Shown: positions 14,437 through 23,058 of the stretch, in pieces
How the letters are laid out: each line of letters begins with the position of its first letter
Numbering within the stretch: position 1 is the stretch's first letter
Program-made: the position numbers and the translations under genes
Source: Firmicutes bacterium UBA3941
Lineage (GTDB): Bacteria; Bacillota; Clostridia; Caldicoprobacterales; UBA3941
NCBI GenBank assembly: GCA_002385665.1
Contig: DGDX01000084.1
Coordinates: 1 to 23,058, forward strand
Reading direction: 5' to 3'
DNA: 23,058 bases
The notes under the pieces: model-generated
What the model was told of the DNA's origin: nothing
Database searches by the model: none
What the model saw: the letters and a program-made list of their open reading frames with translations, nothing else

Positions 14437-15144
14437 TCACGAATTTTCCTGCAGAGGCTCAGCATACCTGTAATTTACGGTACCTTCATATTTAGGAATG
14501 GTGATCCTCTCCTCGGTCTTAATGGAGATATCCAGAATTTGGCTCAAGTTGTCTACAACCCCTCCTAAAAGCTTTAATGCAGCTTCCAGGTTATCCGGAT
14601 TGCCGATGGCTTTTATCTCAAAAGGAGCTGAATGTCTGTTTGTATTGATAACAATATAATCCCCTGCGTTTCGGATTTCCGTTGTGGAAATTACTCTTTC
14701 ATTGTTAATAGCAATAGCCTCCGCACCAGCTGCATTTAACTCGTTTATCAATCTCAAGAGATCATCATAATGAACACTTTGAAAAACTTGCTGGTTTCCG
14801 TCCCAGCCGCTTATAAGAAGATTATCTACTGTAATAACAACCCCCGGCCCCTCCATAGGCAACAGCCCGGCTTGACTCTTGGTCCTTATTAGCTCATTTA
14901 ACAAGGTCTCATCCTGTGATGTATTCTCGTAGCTGCTAATAATATCTTTATATTCGTTAATTTGATTAAGAAGGTTCTCGTTATCCGATTCCAGTTTCTT
15001 TATATACTCTGTTAGCTCCTGAGTTCTTTGAATTGATACATTCCCGCCTACCTTTTGCACGTTTTTAAACTGTGCAGCCAACATAAGACCCAAGATCAGG
15101 CTAACAATGGTCAGAGCAAATTGCCCTTTTGCAGATTTTTTCAT
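14437..15144 (-). CDS. DUF881 family protein (YlxW position)
   Basis: A 235-residue paralogue of the next gene with the same architecture: a membrane anchor at about 8-25, a coiled coil at about 38-75, and a DUF881 domain with GLLPMEGPGVVITVDN, LLRLINELNAAGAEAIAINNERV and APFEIKAIGNPDNLEAAL. It corresponds by position to ylxW of Bacillus. Function unknown. The ATG at 15142-15144 follows GAGGTGA, 10 bp after ftsQ. The two neighbours have diverged well beyond the motif blocks, which suggests an old duplication and possibly a heterodimer. Confidence 0.93.
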   Translation of the reverse strand: MKKSAKGQFALTIVSLILGLMLAAQFKNVQKVGGNVSIQRTQELTEYIKKLESDNENLLNQINEYKDIISSYENTSQDETLLNELIRTKSQAGLLPMEGPGVVITVDNLLISGWDGNQQVFQSVHYDDLLRLINELNAAGAEAIAINNERVISTTEIRNAGDYIVINTNRHSAPFEIKAIGNPDNLEAALKLLGGVVDNLSQILDISIKTEERITIPKYEGTVNYRYAEPLQENS

Positions 15145-15153
15145 GAGTTCACC

Positions 15154-15888
15154 TCAACTTTCATCTGAATAAAAAACCGGTTTTGAGGGGACACTTAAGT
15201 CCAATATACCACCTGATATACCATTCAAGATATCCTGCATTTCCTGACTTTTAAGCCAAATCAATTTTTTATCTACTTCTATTGCCTGTCCAATCTTGGC
15301 CCGCATTCCACTAATTAGTATTAGTTCAACATCCTCGGGGTTGTCCACAATTATTTCAGAAATTTGATCCTCCAATCCCAAATCCTTAAGGGATTCAAGG
15401 ATCCTAGAGAGGACCTTTAATTGATATTCGTCTGAAGCAATGAGTCTTTTGCCTACCAGAAAATTACTTATCTGTACTCCTCGAATTAAAGGATACTGGC
15501 AATTATCTAAAGAATCGGCTATTTCCATTATATAACAATCCCTGTCTATAACATAATAGGAATTTAAGTATGGAATAACCCCTGCCGCTTCCTTTTCTCT
15601 CACAGTAATTATAACTCCATTGGGGTACTGCCTCTTAATGGACAGAACCTCCAAATAGGGCTCCGTCTCCAACCTTTCCTTAATGAGTTGCTTATTGAGC
15701 TTAAAGATATTTTGATTGTGGGGGATCCCAGCTCTTTTTATTATGTCCTCTTTTGAAATCTTACCATTTCCAACAATTGTAACTTCCTTAATCTGAAAAC
15801 CGTCAGTTCCTATAAAGACAATACCCGTTATGCCCAGGAGCAACAACAGAACTAGGAATGCATGTCTTCTTTTCTTTGGGTTTCTCAT
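15154..15888 (-). CDS. ftsQ: Cell division protein FtsQ/DivIB
   Basis: A bitopic septum protein that bridges early and late division proteins. It is 244 residues: a basic cytoplasmic tail (NPKKRRH), one membrane segment (about 10-27), a POTRA domain (about 31-100, with FQIKEVTIVGNGKISKEDII and YPNGVIITVREKEAAGVI), then the FtsQ/DivIB domain with YYVIDRDCYIM. The size and the Gram-positive setting fit the DivIB type. The ATG at 15886-15888 follows AAGGTGGT. It is 22 bp downstream of murA. Confidence 0.95.
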   Translation of the reverse strand: MRNPKKRRHAFLVLLLLLGITGIVFIGTDGFQIKEVTIVGNGKISKEDIIKRAGIPHNQNIFKLNKQLIKERLETEPYLEVLSIKRQYPNGVIITVREKEAAGVIPYLNSYYVIDRDCYIMEIADSLDNCQYPLIRGVQISNFLVGKRLIASDEYQLKVLSRILESLKDLGLEDQISEIIVDNPEDVELILISGMRAKIGQAIEVDKKLIWLKSQEMQDILNGISGGILDLSVPSKPVFYSDES

Positions 15889-15910
15889 TCGACCACCTTG
15901 TCCTTGAAGC

Positions 15911-17161
15911 TTAGATTTTTTCTATTTCTGCACCCAGACTCCTTAGTTTGCATTCTAGGCACTCATATCCCCGCTCGATATGGTATGTATTCTCTACAAT
16001 GGTTTGTCCTTCAGCCCTTAGTCCGGCCAAGACCAATGCAGCACCACCCCGAAGATCGTGGGAAGTAACCGTCGTGCCCCTTAAACTGTCAACACCTTGA
16101 ATAACCGCTGTTTTCCCATCTATCCTGATATTGGCGCCCATGCGTATTAATTCCGGAACATGCTTAAACCTATTCTCGAATATGGTCTCCACCATAACGC
16201 TGGTACCTGATGATACGGATAGAAGGCTCATTAATGGCGCCTGCATATCGGTGGGAAAACCCGGATAAGGTAGGGTAGTAGTATGGTATATAGGCAATGG
16301 CCTATCCCTTCCTTTTATAAGTACAGCCGACCCGACGGATTTAATAATGGCCCCTGATTCCCTAAGCTTCGCGACAACGGGGTAGATATGATCCAATATC
16401 ACATTCTCGATTAACACCTCACCGCCGGTTATGGCTGCCGCGGTTAGATAAGTCCCTGCTACTATACGATCTGGAATGATAGTATGGGTTGCCCCCCTCA
16501 TGGGCCGCTTACCCTCTACTATTATGGTACTTGTGCCTGCACCGCATACCTTTCCGCCTATGGCATTTATAAAATTCTGTAGGTCGCCTATCTCCGGTTC
16601 CTTGGCGGCATTGCGGATTATAGTATAACCATGGGCTGCAGTGGCTGCCAGAATAATATTTTCCGTAGCTCCAACGCTGGGATAATCCAAATGAATTTCA
16701 GCTCCCACAGGGGAATGAGCATGACATTCAATATAACCATAGGAATCGTTTACTTCTATCCCCAGCTTTTTTAAACCCTCCAAATGTAGATTTATGGGTC
16801 TTTGCCCTATTTCACATCCTCCCGGGTAAGTGACCTTGGCCTTTCCAAGCCTTGCGATCATTGCCCCTAAAAATATAATGGAAGATCTGATTTCTTTGAC
16901 AAACTTGTCCGGGATTATCCAAGTGGTAATGGTGGATGGATCCACAATCAAAGTGCTACCTTCTCTTTTCACCTTACATCCAACAGCTTCTAAAATTCCA
17001 ATGACTTTTTTTATATCGGCTAAATCCGGACAATCCTTTAAAATAATTTCCTTGGTGGTTAATAGGGCAGCAGCCAAAATGGGTAGAACAGAATTCTTGG
17101 CTCCCGATACCCTAACCGAGCCTTCTAATTTTTTCCCGCCGGTAATTACAAACTTTGCCAC
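15911..17161 (-). CDS. murA: UDP-N-acetylglucosamine 1-carboxyvinyltransferase MurA
   Basis: MurA catalyses the first committed step of peptidoglycan synthesis, transferring enolpyruvate from phosphoenolpyruvate to UDP-GlcNAc. It is 416 residues, the normal length, with GAKNSVLPILAAALL near the N-terminus and the active-site Cys 116 in PGGCEIGQRPINLHLEGL. Cys rather than Asp at that position predicts fosfomycin sensitivity of this enzyme. I choose the GTG at 17159-17161, which has GAGAGGTG six bases upstream; a GTG at 17170 would add three residues. It occupies the place of murG-murB in Bacillus. Its ribosome binding site can pair with an upstream sequence. Confidence 0.97.
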   Translation of the reverse strand: MAKFVITGGKKLEGSVRVSGAKNSVLPILAAALLTTKEIILKDCPDLADIKKVIGILEAVGCKVKREGSTLIVDPSTITTWIIPDKFVKEIRSSIIFLGAMIARLGKAKVTYPGGCEIGQRPINLHLEGLKKLGIEVNDSYGYIECHAHSPVGAEIHLDYPSVGATENIILAATAAHGYTIIRNAAKEPEIGDLQNFINAIGGKVCGAGTSTIIVEGKRPMRGATHTIIPDRIVAGTYLTAAAITGGEVLIENVILDHIYPVVAKLRESGAIIKSVGSAVLIKGRDRPLPIYHTTTLPYPGFPTDMQAPLMSLLSVSSGTSVMVETIFENRFKHVPELIRMGANIRIDGKTAVIQGVDSLRGTTVTSHDLRGGAALVLAGLRAEGQTIVENTYHIERGYECLECKLRSLGAEIEKI

Positions 17162-17166
17162 GGCAT

Positions 17167-17223
17167 ACACCTCTCTTATTAGCTATCCTGCCCTATCATG
17201 ATATGCATTCTAAAAAGAGGTGT
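17167..17223 (-). promoter_or_regulatory. Inverted repeat covering the murA ribosome binding site
   Basis: ACACCTCT (minus 17223-17216) can pair over 8 bp with AGAGGTGT (minus 17174-17167), the latter being the murA Shine-Dalgarno sequence. The loop is 41 bases. A weak promoter-like pair, GTCACA (17221-17226), N17, TATCAT (17198-17203), lies between; a transcript from it would lack the upstream arm. Confidence 0.4.
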
Positions 17224-17242
17224 GACTAATTTTACCCCATCC

Positions 17243-18349
17243 TTAGGTCGCCTTGCAATATTTTGATATGTTAAGAAGCACTCCTATACTGGCCATAAAA
17301 AAGGCTAATGAGGACCCTCCTGCACTAATAAAGGGTAGGGGTAAGCCCGTTGCCGGCATAGAGGATGTAACAACGGCAATATTGATTGCTGCCTGTATAC
17401 CAATAACCGCAGTTATCCCAGTAGCCAACAGGCAACTAAAAAGATCGGGGGCAGTCAGAGCAATTTTAACTCCTCTCCAAATTAGGATCAAGAATAAAAC
17501 AATAACCAGTGTGGCTCCGATAAAACCCAATTCCTCACCTATGATTGAAAATATAAAGTCCGTTTCTGCATAGGGTAGAAATAGATATTTCTGTCTACTC
17601 TGCCCCAAGCCCATCCCAAATATACCCCCAGAACCCAGGGAATATAGGGACTGAATGACCTGAAAGCCATCACCCAAAGGATCTGCCCAGGGATCTAAAA
17701 AGGTTAGATAACGCTTTACTCGGTAATCGCTTGGGTCCACATTTTGAAGTACAACATATATACCTGAAATACCCATAATCATGACGGTTGCAAAATGCGA
17801 CAATTTGGCTCCGCCTACAAACATAATGACCATGGCCAGAATGACTATACTGCTTGCAGTGCTCAGGTTAGGCTGCAAGAAAATTAATATGAATATCAAA
17901 CCGGTAATGGCTAGGTAGTAGCCAAATCCAGTAATAGGCTTTTTTATTCGATCCTTATTTTTTGAAATGCTGGCAGATAAAAATACTATTAGAGCAAACT
18001 TCATAATCTCGGAGGGCTGTATACTAATACCTCCTATAATAAACCAACGTTTGGCGTTATTAAATGGCTTGCCAAATATCAAAAGTGCTACCAATAACGC
18101 TATTCCCCCGATAAGCATGAGATTAGCGTATTTTTTTAACCTCCAATAACTGAAATTGGACATGAAAATCATTGCCAACAGGCCAATAGCTGCCCATCTA
18201 GACTGAGTTTTCAGAAAATAATAGCTATCCTGAATATCCGGATTATATTGAGCCATATAGAAGCTGGAACTGAATACCATTACTATACCAAAGCACACCA
18301 ATATGATAGTCGTAATAAAGATGGGGTAGTCCATGGGCTTCTTTTTCAT
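17243..18349 (-). CDS. ftsW: SEDS peptidoglycan glycosyltransferase FtsW/SpoVE
   Basis: A lipid II polymerase of the SEDS family, working with a class B penicillin-binding protein at the septum. It is 368 residues with about ten membrane segments. Motifs include GKPFNNAKRWFIIGGISIQPSEIMKF-type region, YAETDFIFSIIGEELGFIG and the C-terminal GLPLPFISAGGSSL. In length and position it equals spoVE of Bacillus; whether it serves vegetative division, cortex synthesis or both cannot be told from sequence. It overlaps murD by 4 bp (ATGA). murG, which normally follows, is absent. Confidence 0.95.
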   Translation of the reverse strand: MKKKPMDYPIFITTIILVCFGIVMVFSSSFYMAQYNPDIQDSYYFLKTQSRWAAIGLLAMIFMSNFSYWRLKKYANLMLIGGIALLVALLIFGKPFNNAKRWFIIGGISIQPSEIMKFALIVFLSASISKNKDRIKKPITGFGYYLAITGLIFILIFLQPNLSTASSIVILAMVIMFVGGAKLSHFATVMIMGISGIYVVLQNVDPSDYRVKRYLTFLDPWADPLGDGFQVIQSLYSLGSGGIFGMGLGQSRQKYLFLPYAETDFIFSIIGEELGFIGATLVIVLFLILIWRGVKIALTAPDLFSCLLATGITAVIGIQAAINIAVVTSSMPATGLPLPFISAGGSSLAFFMASIGVLLNISKYCKAT

Positions 18350-19713
18350 CGATTCTCCTCCTCAAGAACCCTTACAGACTCTTTAAATATCCTTCCCCTT
18401 TCTTCGAAATCCTTGAACATATCCCAACTGGCACATGCAGGGGAAAGGAGGACATTTTCGCCGGGTTGCGCTAGGCTGTATGCCTTTTTTACCCCTTCTT
18501 CCAAAGTATTTACCCTATAAACATTTTGGAAGCCCTTATCCTTAGCAGACTGCATGATCTTCTCCGATGTTTGGCCAAGTACCACAAGGTGACTGATGGT
18601 ATCTCCAAAAGCCTCTATCAAGCTGTCAAAACTACTACCCTTATCATAGCCTCCGGCTATTAATACCGTGGGTGCCGTCATAGATTCTATAGCCTTGATG
18701 GTGGAATCTATATTGGTACCCTTAGAATCGTTGTAAAAAGTAACACCGCCAATGGTTTGAACCAGTTCGATGCGATGCTCTACACCTGGGAAGACCCTCA
18801 ATACGTCAGCCATGGTCTGTGTATCTACGCCCATTACCCTGCTTATCAAAACCGCCGCCATGGCGTTTTCCAGATTATGGGGTCCAGGGATGAATATATC
18901 GTTGACCTTACATACCATTTCCCTGCCCCTACCTATATCCAGGACTAAGGTATTACCTTCCAACCACGCCCCTTTATCCAGGATTTTGGTCCTGCTAAAA
19001 CAAAGAGTCTTAGCCTTGGTCATATTAGCCAGTTTAGAACTCAGTGGATCGTCACCATTTAAAATAAGCCAATCCGATTCGGTAGCGTTCTCAAAAACCC
19101 TGGCCTTCAATCCTATATAATTTTCCATAGTCTTATGTCTATTAAGATGATCCTCAGTGATATTCAGTATGGCTGATACTCTAGGGTGAAAGGTCTGGAT
19201 TGATTCCAACTGAAAGCTGCTAATTTCTGCTACTACAATATGGGATTCACAAGTTTCCGTTGCAATTCCGACAAAGGGAATACCTATATTGCCTACCACA
19301 TACGTTTTCTTTCCCATTGCCTTGAAGATCTCTCCCACCAAAGCAGTAGTAGTCGTCTTTCCATTGGTTCCCGTGATAGCAACAATGGGTGCTCTGCAAA
19401 GGCGATAGGCCAGCTCCACTTCACCTATAACCTCTATACCCATTTCCTGTGCACTTCGTACAAAGGGCGCATCTATGGGTATACCGGGACTTAACACGAT
19501 GAGATCTACCCTGTCTAGGTAATCCATAGGGGAGATTCCCAAGGCCCATTCAACCCCCATAGGGTTAAGCTCTTCTACAACATCCTTGAGTTCCTCCTCA
19601 TTTTTAATGTCATTGGCTATAACTTTAGCCCCCAGACCGCTTAGAGTCTTGGCTGCTGCCAGCCCACTGCGGGCAAGGCCTACAACTAAAACCCTTTTAT
19701 CCTTGTAATCCAT
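18346..19713 (-). CDS. murD: UDP-N-acetylmuramoyl-L-alanine:D-glutamate ligase MurD
   Basis: A cytoplasmic ATP-dependent ligase that adds D-glutamate to UDP-MurNAc-L-Ala. It is 455 residues with the three Mur-ligase domains: an N-terminal Rossmann-type domain (VLVVGLARSGLAAAKTL, SPGIP at 75-79), the ATPase domain with GTNGKTTTT at 115-123 and ILNITEDHLNRH, and the C-terminal domain with PGVEHRIELV, NDSKGTN and LLSPACASWDMF. The ATG at 19711-19713 has GGGGAGAG upstream. It lies 13 bp after mraY and overlaps ftsW. Confidence 0.98.
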   Translation of the reverse strand: MDYKDKRVLVVGLARSGLAAAKTLSGLGAKVIANDIKNEEELKDVVEELNPMGVEWALGISPMDYLDRVDLIVLSPGIPIDAPFVRSAQEMGIEVIGEVELAYRLCRAPIVAITGTNGKTTTTALVGEIFKAMGKKTYVVGNIGIPFVGIATETCESHIVVAEISSFQLESIQTFHPRVSAILNITEDHLNRHKTMENYIGLKARVFENATESDWLILNGDDPLSSKLANMTKAKTLCFSRTKILDKGAWLEGNTLVLDIGRGREMVCKVNDIFIPGPHNLENAMAAVLISRVMGVDTQTMADVLRVFPGVEHRIELVQTIGGVTFYNDSKGTNIDSTIKAIESMTAPTVLIAGGYDKGSSFDSLIEAFGDTISHLVVLGQTSEKIMQSAKDKGFQNVYRVNTLEEGVKKAYSLAQPGENVLLSPACASWDMFKDFEERGRIFKESVRVLEEENR

Positions 19714-19726
19714 AGTATACTCTCCC

Positions 19727-20716
19727 CTAAACCGCTAACAAGCCTATGAGACAAAGAAGAGCTGTTGCAATCATAAACATTGCCACCACCCTGGTCTCAG
19801 GCATGCCTCCCAGTTCAAAATGATGATGAATAGGGCTCATCCGAAATATACGTTTTCCCCTACTCTTAAATGATATAACTTGAAGAATAACCGATAATGA
19901 CTCTGCCATGTAGACCCCGCCGATTATGGGGAGCAATAGGGGCATCCTTAGTAAGACCATTGCCGCAACTACACCGCCTCCCAGAGCCATAGAACCGGTA
20001 TCACCCATAAAAACCTTGGCAGGATGGACGTTAAACCTTAAAAAGCCAAGACAAGATCCGGTTATAGCCGCCGCAAATATCGATAGGTTTTTATAGTTAT
20101 GTCCTATATTAACGAGACCGCCCTCCTCCATAGCGTAACCGGCAAAGGCAGCTATAATGCTTATAGTCATGGAAACGATCAAGGTAACCCCTGAAGCCAG
20201 ACCGTCAAGGCCGTCGGTTAGGTTTACGCTGTTAACAGTACCTACCATTATAAAAGCTATAATGGGAACATAAAAATAACCCAGGTTCCACTCGATATTG
20301 GTAAAGGGAATGTATACACTGCTGCCCACACTCCGATACGCATACAAAGCGAATAGAACGGAAATTAAGATCTGTCCCAAAAGCTTTTGATAGGCTCTGA
20401 GCCCAAGAGAACGCTTCATATAGACTTTAATGAAATCATCTGTAAACCCGATAGCACCAAATCCTAGAAGGGCCAGCACGGCAGCTATGGTATAGTCATA
20501 GCTTCTGGTGGTTAGGGCCAAAGAAACCAAAACAATGGGAATGATAAACATAATACCGCCCATGGTAGGCGTTCCAGCCTTGGCAAAATGGGACTTGGGA
20601 CCATCGTCTCTTATGTTCTGCCCCAATTTTAGCCTCTTAAGCATGGGAATAATGGCTACCCCCAGGGCTAAAGTAAATACAAATGATATTATTACTGAAT
20701 AGATAATTCTGTCCAC
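19727..20716 (-). CDS. mraY: Phospho-N-acetylmuramoyl-pentapeptide-transferase MraY
   Basis: An integral membrane enzyme that attaches phospho-MurNAc-pentapeptide to undecaprenyl phosphate, making lipid I. It is 329 residues with about ten membrane segments. Motifs: TPTMGGIMFI (49-58), the catalytic DD pair in FTDDF (93-94), NSVNLTDGLDGLASG (162-176), MGDTGSMALGG and HHHFELGG near the end. The start is GTG at 20714-20716, overlapping the murF stop by one base (TAGTG), so it is translationally coupled. There is no ATG close by. Confidence 0.98.
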   Translation of the reverse strand: MDRIIYSVIISFVFTLALGVAIIPMLKRLKLGQNIRDDGPKSHFAKAGTPTMGGIMFIIPIVLVSLALTTRSYDYTIAAVLALLGFGAIGFTDDFIKVYMKRSLGLRAYQKLLGQILISVLFALYAYRSVGSSVYIPFTNIEWNLGYFYVPIIAFIMVGTVNSVNLTDGLDGLASGVTLIVSMTISIIAAFAGYAMEEGGLVNIGHNYKNLSIFAAAITGSCLGFLRFNVHPAKVFMGDTGSMALGGGVVAAMVLLRMPLLLPIIGGVYMAESLSVILQVISFKSRGKRIFRMSPIHHHFELGGMPETRVVAMFMIATALLCLIGLLAV

Positions 20717-22143
20717 TACCTATCTCCCCCTTCGGAGCCTCGTTCCCAACCTCTTAGGTATTCTACTATTTCTTCCATTTTTAGGCCCCTCGACCCCTTT
20801 ACTAATATAGTATCGCCTACCCTCAACATTGTGTTAAGGATACCTATTACGTCTTTATTACAATCCAGATGTGTTATATTTGTGTCTGACATTCCAAAAT
20901 CCCGTGCTCCCCTGTCTATAAAGCTGCTCTCACGGCCAACGGTGATTAAGTGGTCAATACCACATTGGGCTACGACTTCTCCGACGGCCAGATGACCTTT
21001 TTCAGAGTATTCTCCTAGCTCAAGCATGTCACCAAGGATGGCAATCTTTCGTTTTCCTCCAAGATCCTTTAGGATCTCTAAAGATGCTATCATAGAATTC
21101 GGACTTGCATTGTATACATCATCTATGATCTTTAACCCAGACTTGGTAGTAAGGATATTGAGCCTCATGTCCCCTGAGCGAAATTCCTTCAATGCCTGAA
21201 TAATTTCGTGCATACCTATCCCCAGTAATCTACCTACTGCAACAGCCGCCAGGCTGTTATACACATTATGTTTACCGGGAATAGATACTTTTATGGGATA
21301 CAGATGGCTGTCAATTACGAGATCGTAGGACACTCCTTCTTCTCCTAAATTTTTTATGTTTTGAGCCCTGATATCAGCGTCTTCCCGAGTACCATAATAT
21401 TGTGTTTTTGAGGTTATTTCATCTCCTACACGACCTAGATACTCGTCATCCCCGTTGAGTATGGCCCAATCCTCAGATCCAAAGAAATCGAAGATCTCCA
21501 TCTTGGCCTTGAGGATGTTATCCCTGGTCCCCAGATTCTGAAGATGGGATACCCCAATATTGGTGATAATGCCGATTGTAGGCCTGGCAATCTCTGCTAA
21601 TCTGTGTATTTCTCCCAGGTTGCTCATTCCCATCTCCACTACGGTAACCTGGTGATGATCATCAAGTTGTAGAAGGGTAAGGGGTAGACCGATTTCGTTA
21701 TTTAAGTTGCCTTGAGTTTTTAGTACATTGTAGCCTTTAGATAACACCAGTCCAACCATATCCTTGGTCGTGGTTTTACCGTTACTCCCGGTTATGGCCA
21801 CTACAGGAATATTGAACCGGCTACGTTGAAACGATGCCAGATCCTGGAGAGCTCTTAGAGTATCTGGCACCTTTACGGCTGCCACTTGTGGATAGAGTTC
21901 CGGCAGCCAACCTGTGTCGTCCCTATGTACCAGTACAGCTTTTGCCCCTTTTTCTGCAACCTGGTCCAGAAAATAATGTCCGTCGAAAATCTCCCCTACC
22001 AGTGGAATGAAGAGTTGACCTTTTTTAATTGTCCTGCTATCCGTGCTCACTCCATCTATTGAAATATCTAAAAGGCTAAGATCTTCGTTTAACAACTTTC
22101 CTTGAGTTGCCTCTATTATTTGTCTTACAGTAAAAGATTTCAT
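20716..22143 (-). CDS. murF: UDP-N-acetylmuramoyl-tripeptide:D-alanyl-D-alanine ligase MurF
   Basis: A cytoplasmic ligase that adds D-Ala-D-Ala to the tripeptide precursor. It is 475 residues, with an N-terminal substrate domain (GVSTDSRTIKKGQLFIPLVGE), the ATPase P-loop GSNGKTTTKDM at 119-129, NEIGLPLTLL, NIGVSHLQNLGT, and the C-terminal DVYNASPNSMIASL and LVKGSRGLKMEEIV. The KTTTKDM form of the P-loop is the MurF signature. It lies 5 bp after murE. In Bacillus murF lies elsewhere; its presence here is the usual arrangement in Clostridia and many other bacteria. Confidence 0.98.
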   Translation of the reverse strand: MKSFTVRQIIEATQGKLLNEDLSLLDISIDGVSTDSRTIKKGQLFIPLVGEIFDGHYFLDQVAEKGAKAVLVHRDDTGWLPELYPQVAAVKVPDTLRALQDLASFQRSRFNIPVVAITGSNGKTTTKDMVGLVLSKGYNVLKTQGNLNNEIGLPLTLLQLDDHHQVTVVEMGMSNLGEIHRLAEIARPTIGIITNIGVSHLQNLGTRDNILKAKMEIFDFFGSEDWAILNGDDEYLGRVGDEITSKTQYYGTREDADIRAQNIKNLGEEGVSYDLVIDSHLYPIKVSIPGKHNVYNSLAAVAVGRLLGIGMHEIIQALKEFRSGDMRLNILTTKSGLKIIDDVYNASPNSMIASLEILKDLGGKRKIAILGDMLELGEYSEKGHLAVGEVVAQCGIDHLITVGRESSFIDRGARDFGMSDTNITHLDCNKDVIGILNTMLRVGDTILVKGSRGLKMEEIVEYLRGWERGSEGGDR

Positions 22144-22148
22144 CTATT

Positions 22149-23058
22149 CTACTCCCGTTCATTTTTGCCTAGTATTTCCAAAACTATTTTCTTTTCATCG
22201 AAGGGTATGGTCCTATCCTTCAGTATTTGATATGTTTCGTGTCCCTTTCCGGTTAGTAAAACCACATCATCCTTCTTGGCGTGGGTCAGAGCGAATTCGA
22301 TGGCTTCCCTGCGGTTTTCTATTATAGTATAAGGACAATCTGTTTTTCTTACCCCGGGCACAATATCCATAATTATGTCCATGGGCTCCTCGCTGCGAGG
22401 ATTGTCTGATGTTATGATGCAATAGTCCGAATATTTTCCGGCAATCTCCCCCATAATGGGCCTTTTGGCTTGATCCCTATCACCGCCGCATCCAAAGAGG
22501 GTTATTACCTTTCCTTTTGCAAATCCTTTGGCAGTCCTTAGAATGTTTTCCAAACCATCGGGAGTATGGGCATAATCCAGTATCACCGAATAATCGGTAC
22601 CGGTGTCCAATAGCTCAAAGCGTCCATCTACACCTTTAACTGCCTCCAGCCCTTGGGCTATAAAATCCAGGGGAATACCCAGACTATAGCATACACTGGC
22701 CGCAGCCAGAGCATTATATATGCTAAAAATACCGGGTATACCTAGATTTATTCCTGTACCTCCATGAGGTGTATGAAGGTTAAAGGTGACACCCCTTTCG
22801 GTGATTTCCAATTCTCTCGCATATATATCCGCGTCTTTACATATGCCATAGGTGTAGGTTTGAGTGGTAATTTTATCCATTATCCATCTGCCTGCCTCAT
22901 CATCCACATTAATAATGGCAGTTCTGCATTGGTCAAAAAGTCTGGCCTTGGCGTCCCTGTATTCTTCCATGTTATCGTGAAAATCCAAATGATCCTGGGA
23001 CAGATTGGTAAACACGCCAATGTCATACATTATACCTTCGACCCTTCCCAGGCAAAGG
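22149..23058 (-). CDS. murE: UDP-MurNAc-L-Ala-D-Glu:meso-diaminopimelate ligase MurE, C-terminal part
   Basis: The window end cuts the gene; about 303 codons of the C-terminal part remain. The frame is open to the right edge, where LGRVEG precedes YDIGVFTNLSQDHLDFH, as in complete MurE proteins, so the Met at 23030 is internal and not the start. The central ATPase domain part includes the lysine-type segment around EEYRDAKARLF; the C-terminal domain has DYAHTPDGLENIL, LFGCGGDRDQAKRPIMG and GKGHETYQ. The motif DNPR (about 22395-22406) is the hallmark of meso-diaminopimelate-adding enzymes, as opposed to lysine-adding ones. Last visible gene upstream in the dcw cluster. Confidence 0.97.
   Translation of the reverse strand, partial: LCLGRVEGIMYDIGVFTNLSQDHLDFHDNMEEYRDAKARLFDQCRTAIINVDDEAGRWIMDKITTQTYTYGICKDADIYARELEITERGVTFNLHTPHGGTGINLGIPGIFSIYNALAAASVCYSLGIPLDFIAQGLEAVKGVDGRFELLDTGTDYSVILDYAHTPDGLENILRTAKGFAKGKVITLFGCGGDRDQAKRPIMGEIAGKYSDYCIITSDNPRSEEPMDIIMDIVPGVRKTDCPYTIIENRREAIEFALTHAKKDDVVLLTGKGHETYQILKDRTIPFDEKKIVLEILGKNERE

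Noticed and set aside
1..23058. tRNA, rRNA, CRISPR arrays, insertion sequences, prophage or attachment sites
   Set aside because: No cloverleaf, ribosomal, regularly spaced repeat, transposase or integrase sequence was recognised on either strand; the region is core chromosome.

Overview
This 23 kb window looks like chromosome from an anaerobic, endospore-forming member of the Clostridia (low-GC Firmicutes). The evidence is genes that only spore formers keep (spoIVA, spoIIP, spoIIGA, sigE, sigG, ymxH/ylmC), a Gram-positive division set (sbp, two DUF881 proteins, DivIB/FtsQ, FtsZ), and strong AGGAGG-type ribosome binding sites. A DNPR motif in MurE predicts meso-diaminopimelate peptidoglycan. 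No genus can be assigned from sequence reading alone. Every gene I can support lies on the minus strand, so transcription runs from high to low coordinates. I see no tRNA, rRNA, insertion sequence or CRISPR array.

Layout in transcription order. (1) 23058-12023 is a division and cell wall (dcw) cluster: murE (cut by the window end), murF, mraY, murD, ftsW/spoVE, murA, ftsQ/divIB, two DUF881 genes, sbp and ftsZ, closed by a strong terminator at about 11915-11955. Compared with Bacillus subtilis, murG and ftsA are missing and murA stands where murB would be. (2) 11843-9189 is spoIIGA, sigE and sigG: the protease that activates pro-sigma-E, pro-sigma-E itself, and the late forespore sigma-G. The spoIIGA promoter has a Spo0A-box-like site, and sigG has its own sigma-F/G-like promoter. 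(3) ymxH (ylmC) and nrdR follow as short units, the latter with a good promoter and terminator. (4) 8010-5205 is a tight four-gene unit of a DUF1614 membrane protein, the engulfment hydrolase SpoIIP and two tandem DUF3189 proteins of unknown function. (5) der and plsY are driven by a clear promoter with a structured leader of about 160 nt, and end at a terminator. (6) spoIVA has its own terminator. (7) A TetR-family regulator has a consensus promoter and a palindromic operator. It is followed by the start of a FapA-family (DUF342) gene with a Jag_N-like N-terminus, cut by the left end.

The window therefore joins vegetative wall synthesis and septation to the machinery that converts the polar septum into a forespore: sigma-factor activation, septal wall hydrolysis and engulfment, and coat basement assembly. 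The parts least explained are the DUF1614-SpoIIP-DUF3189-DUF3189 unit, several leader RNA structures (der, murA, sigG), and the missing murG, ftsA and gpsA.
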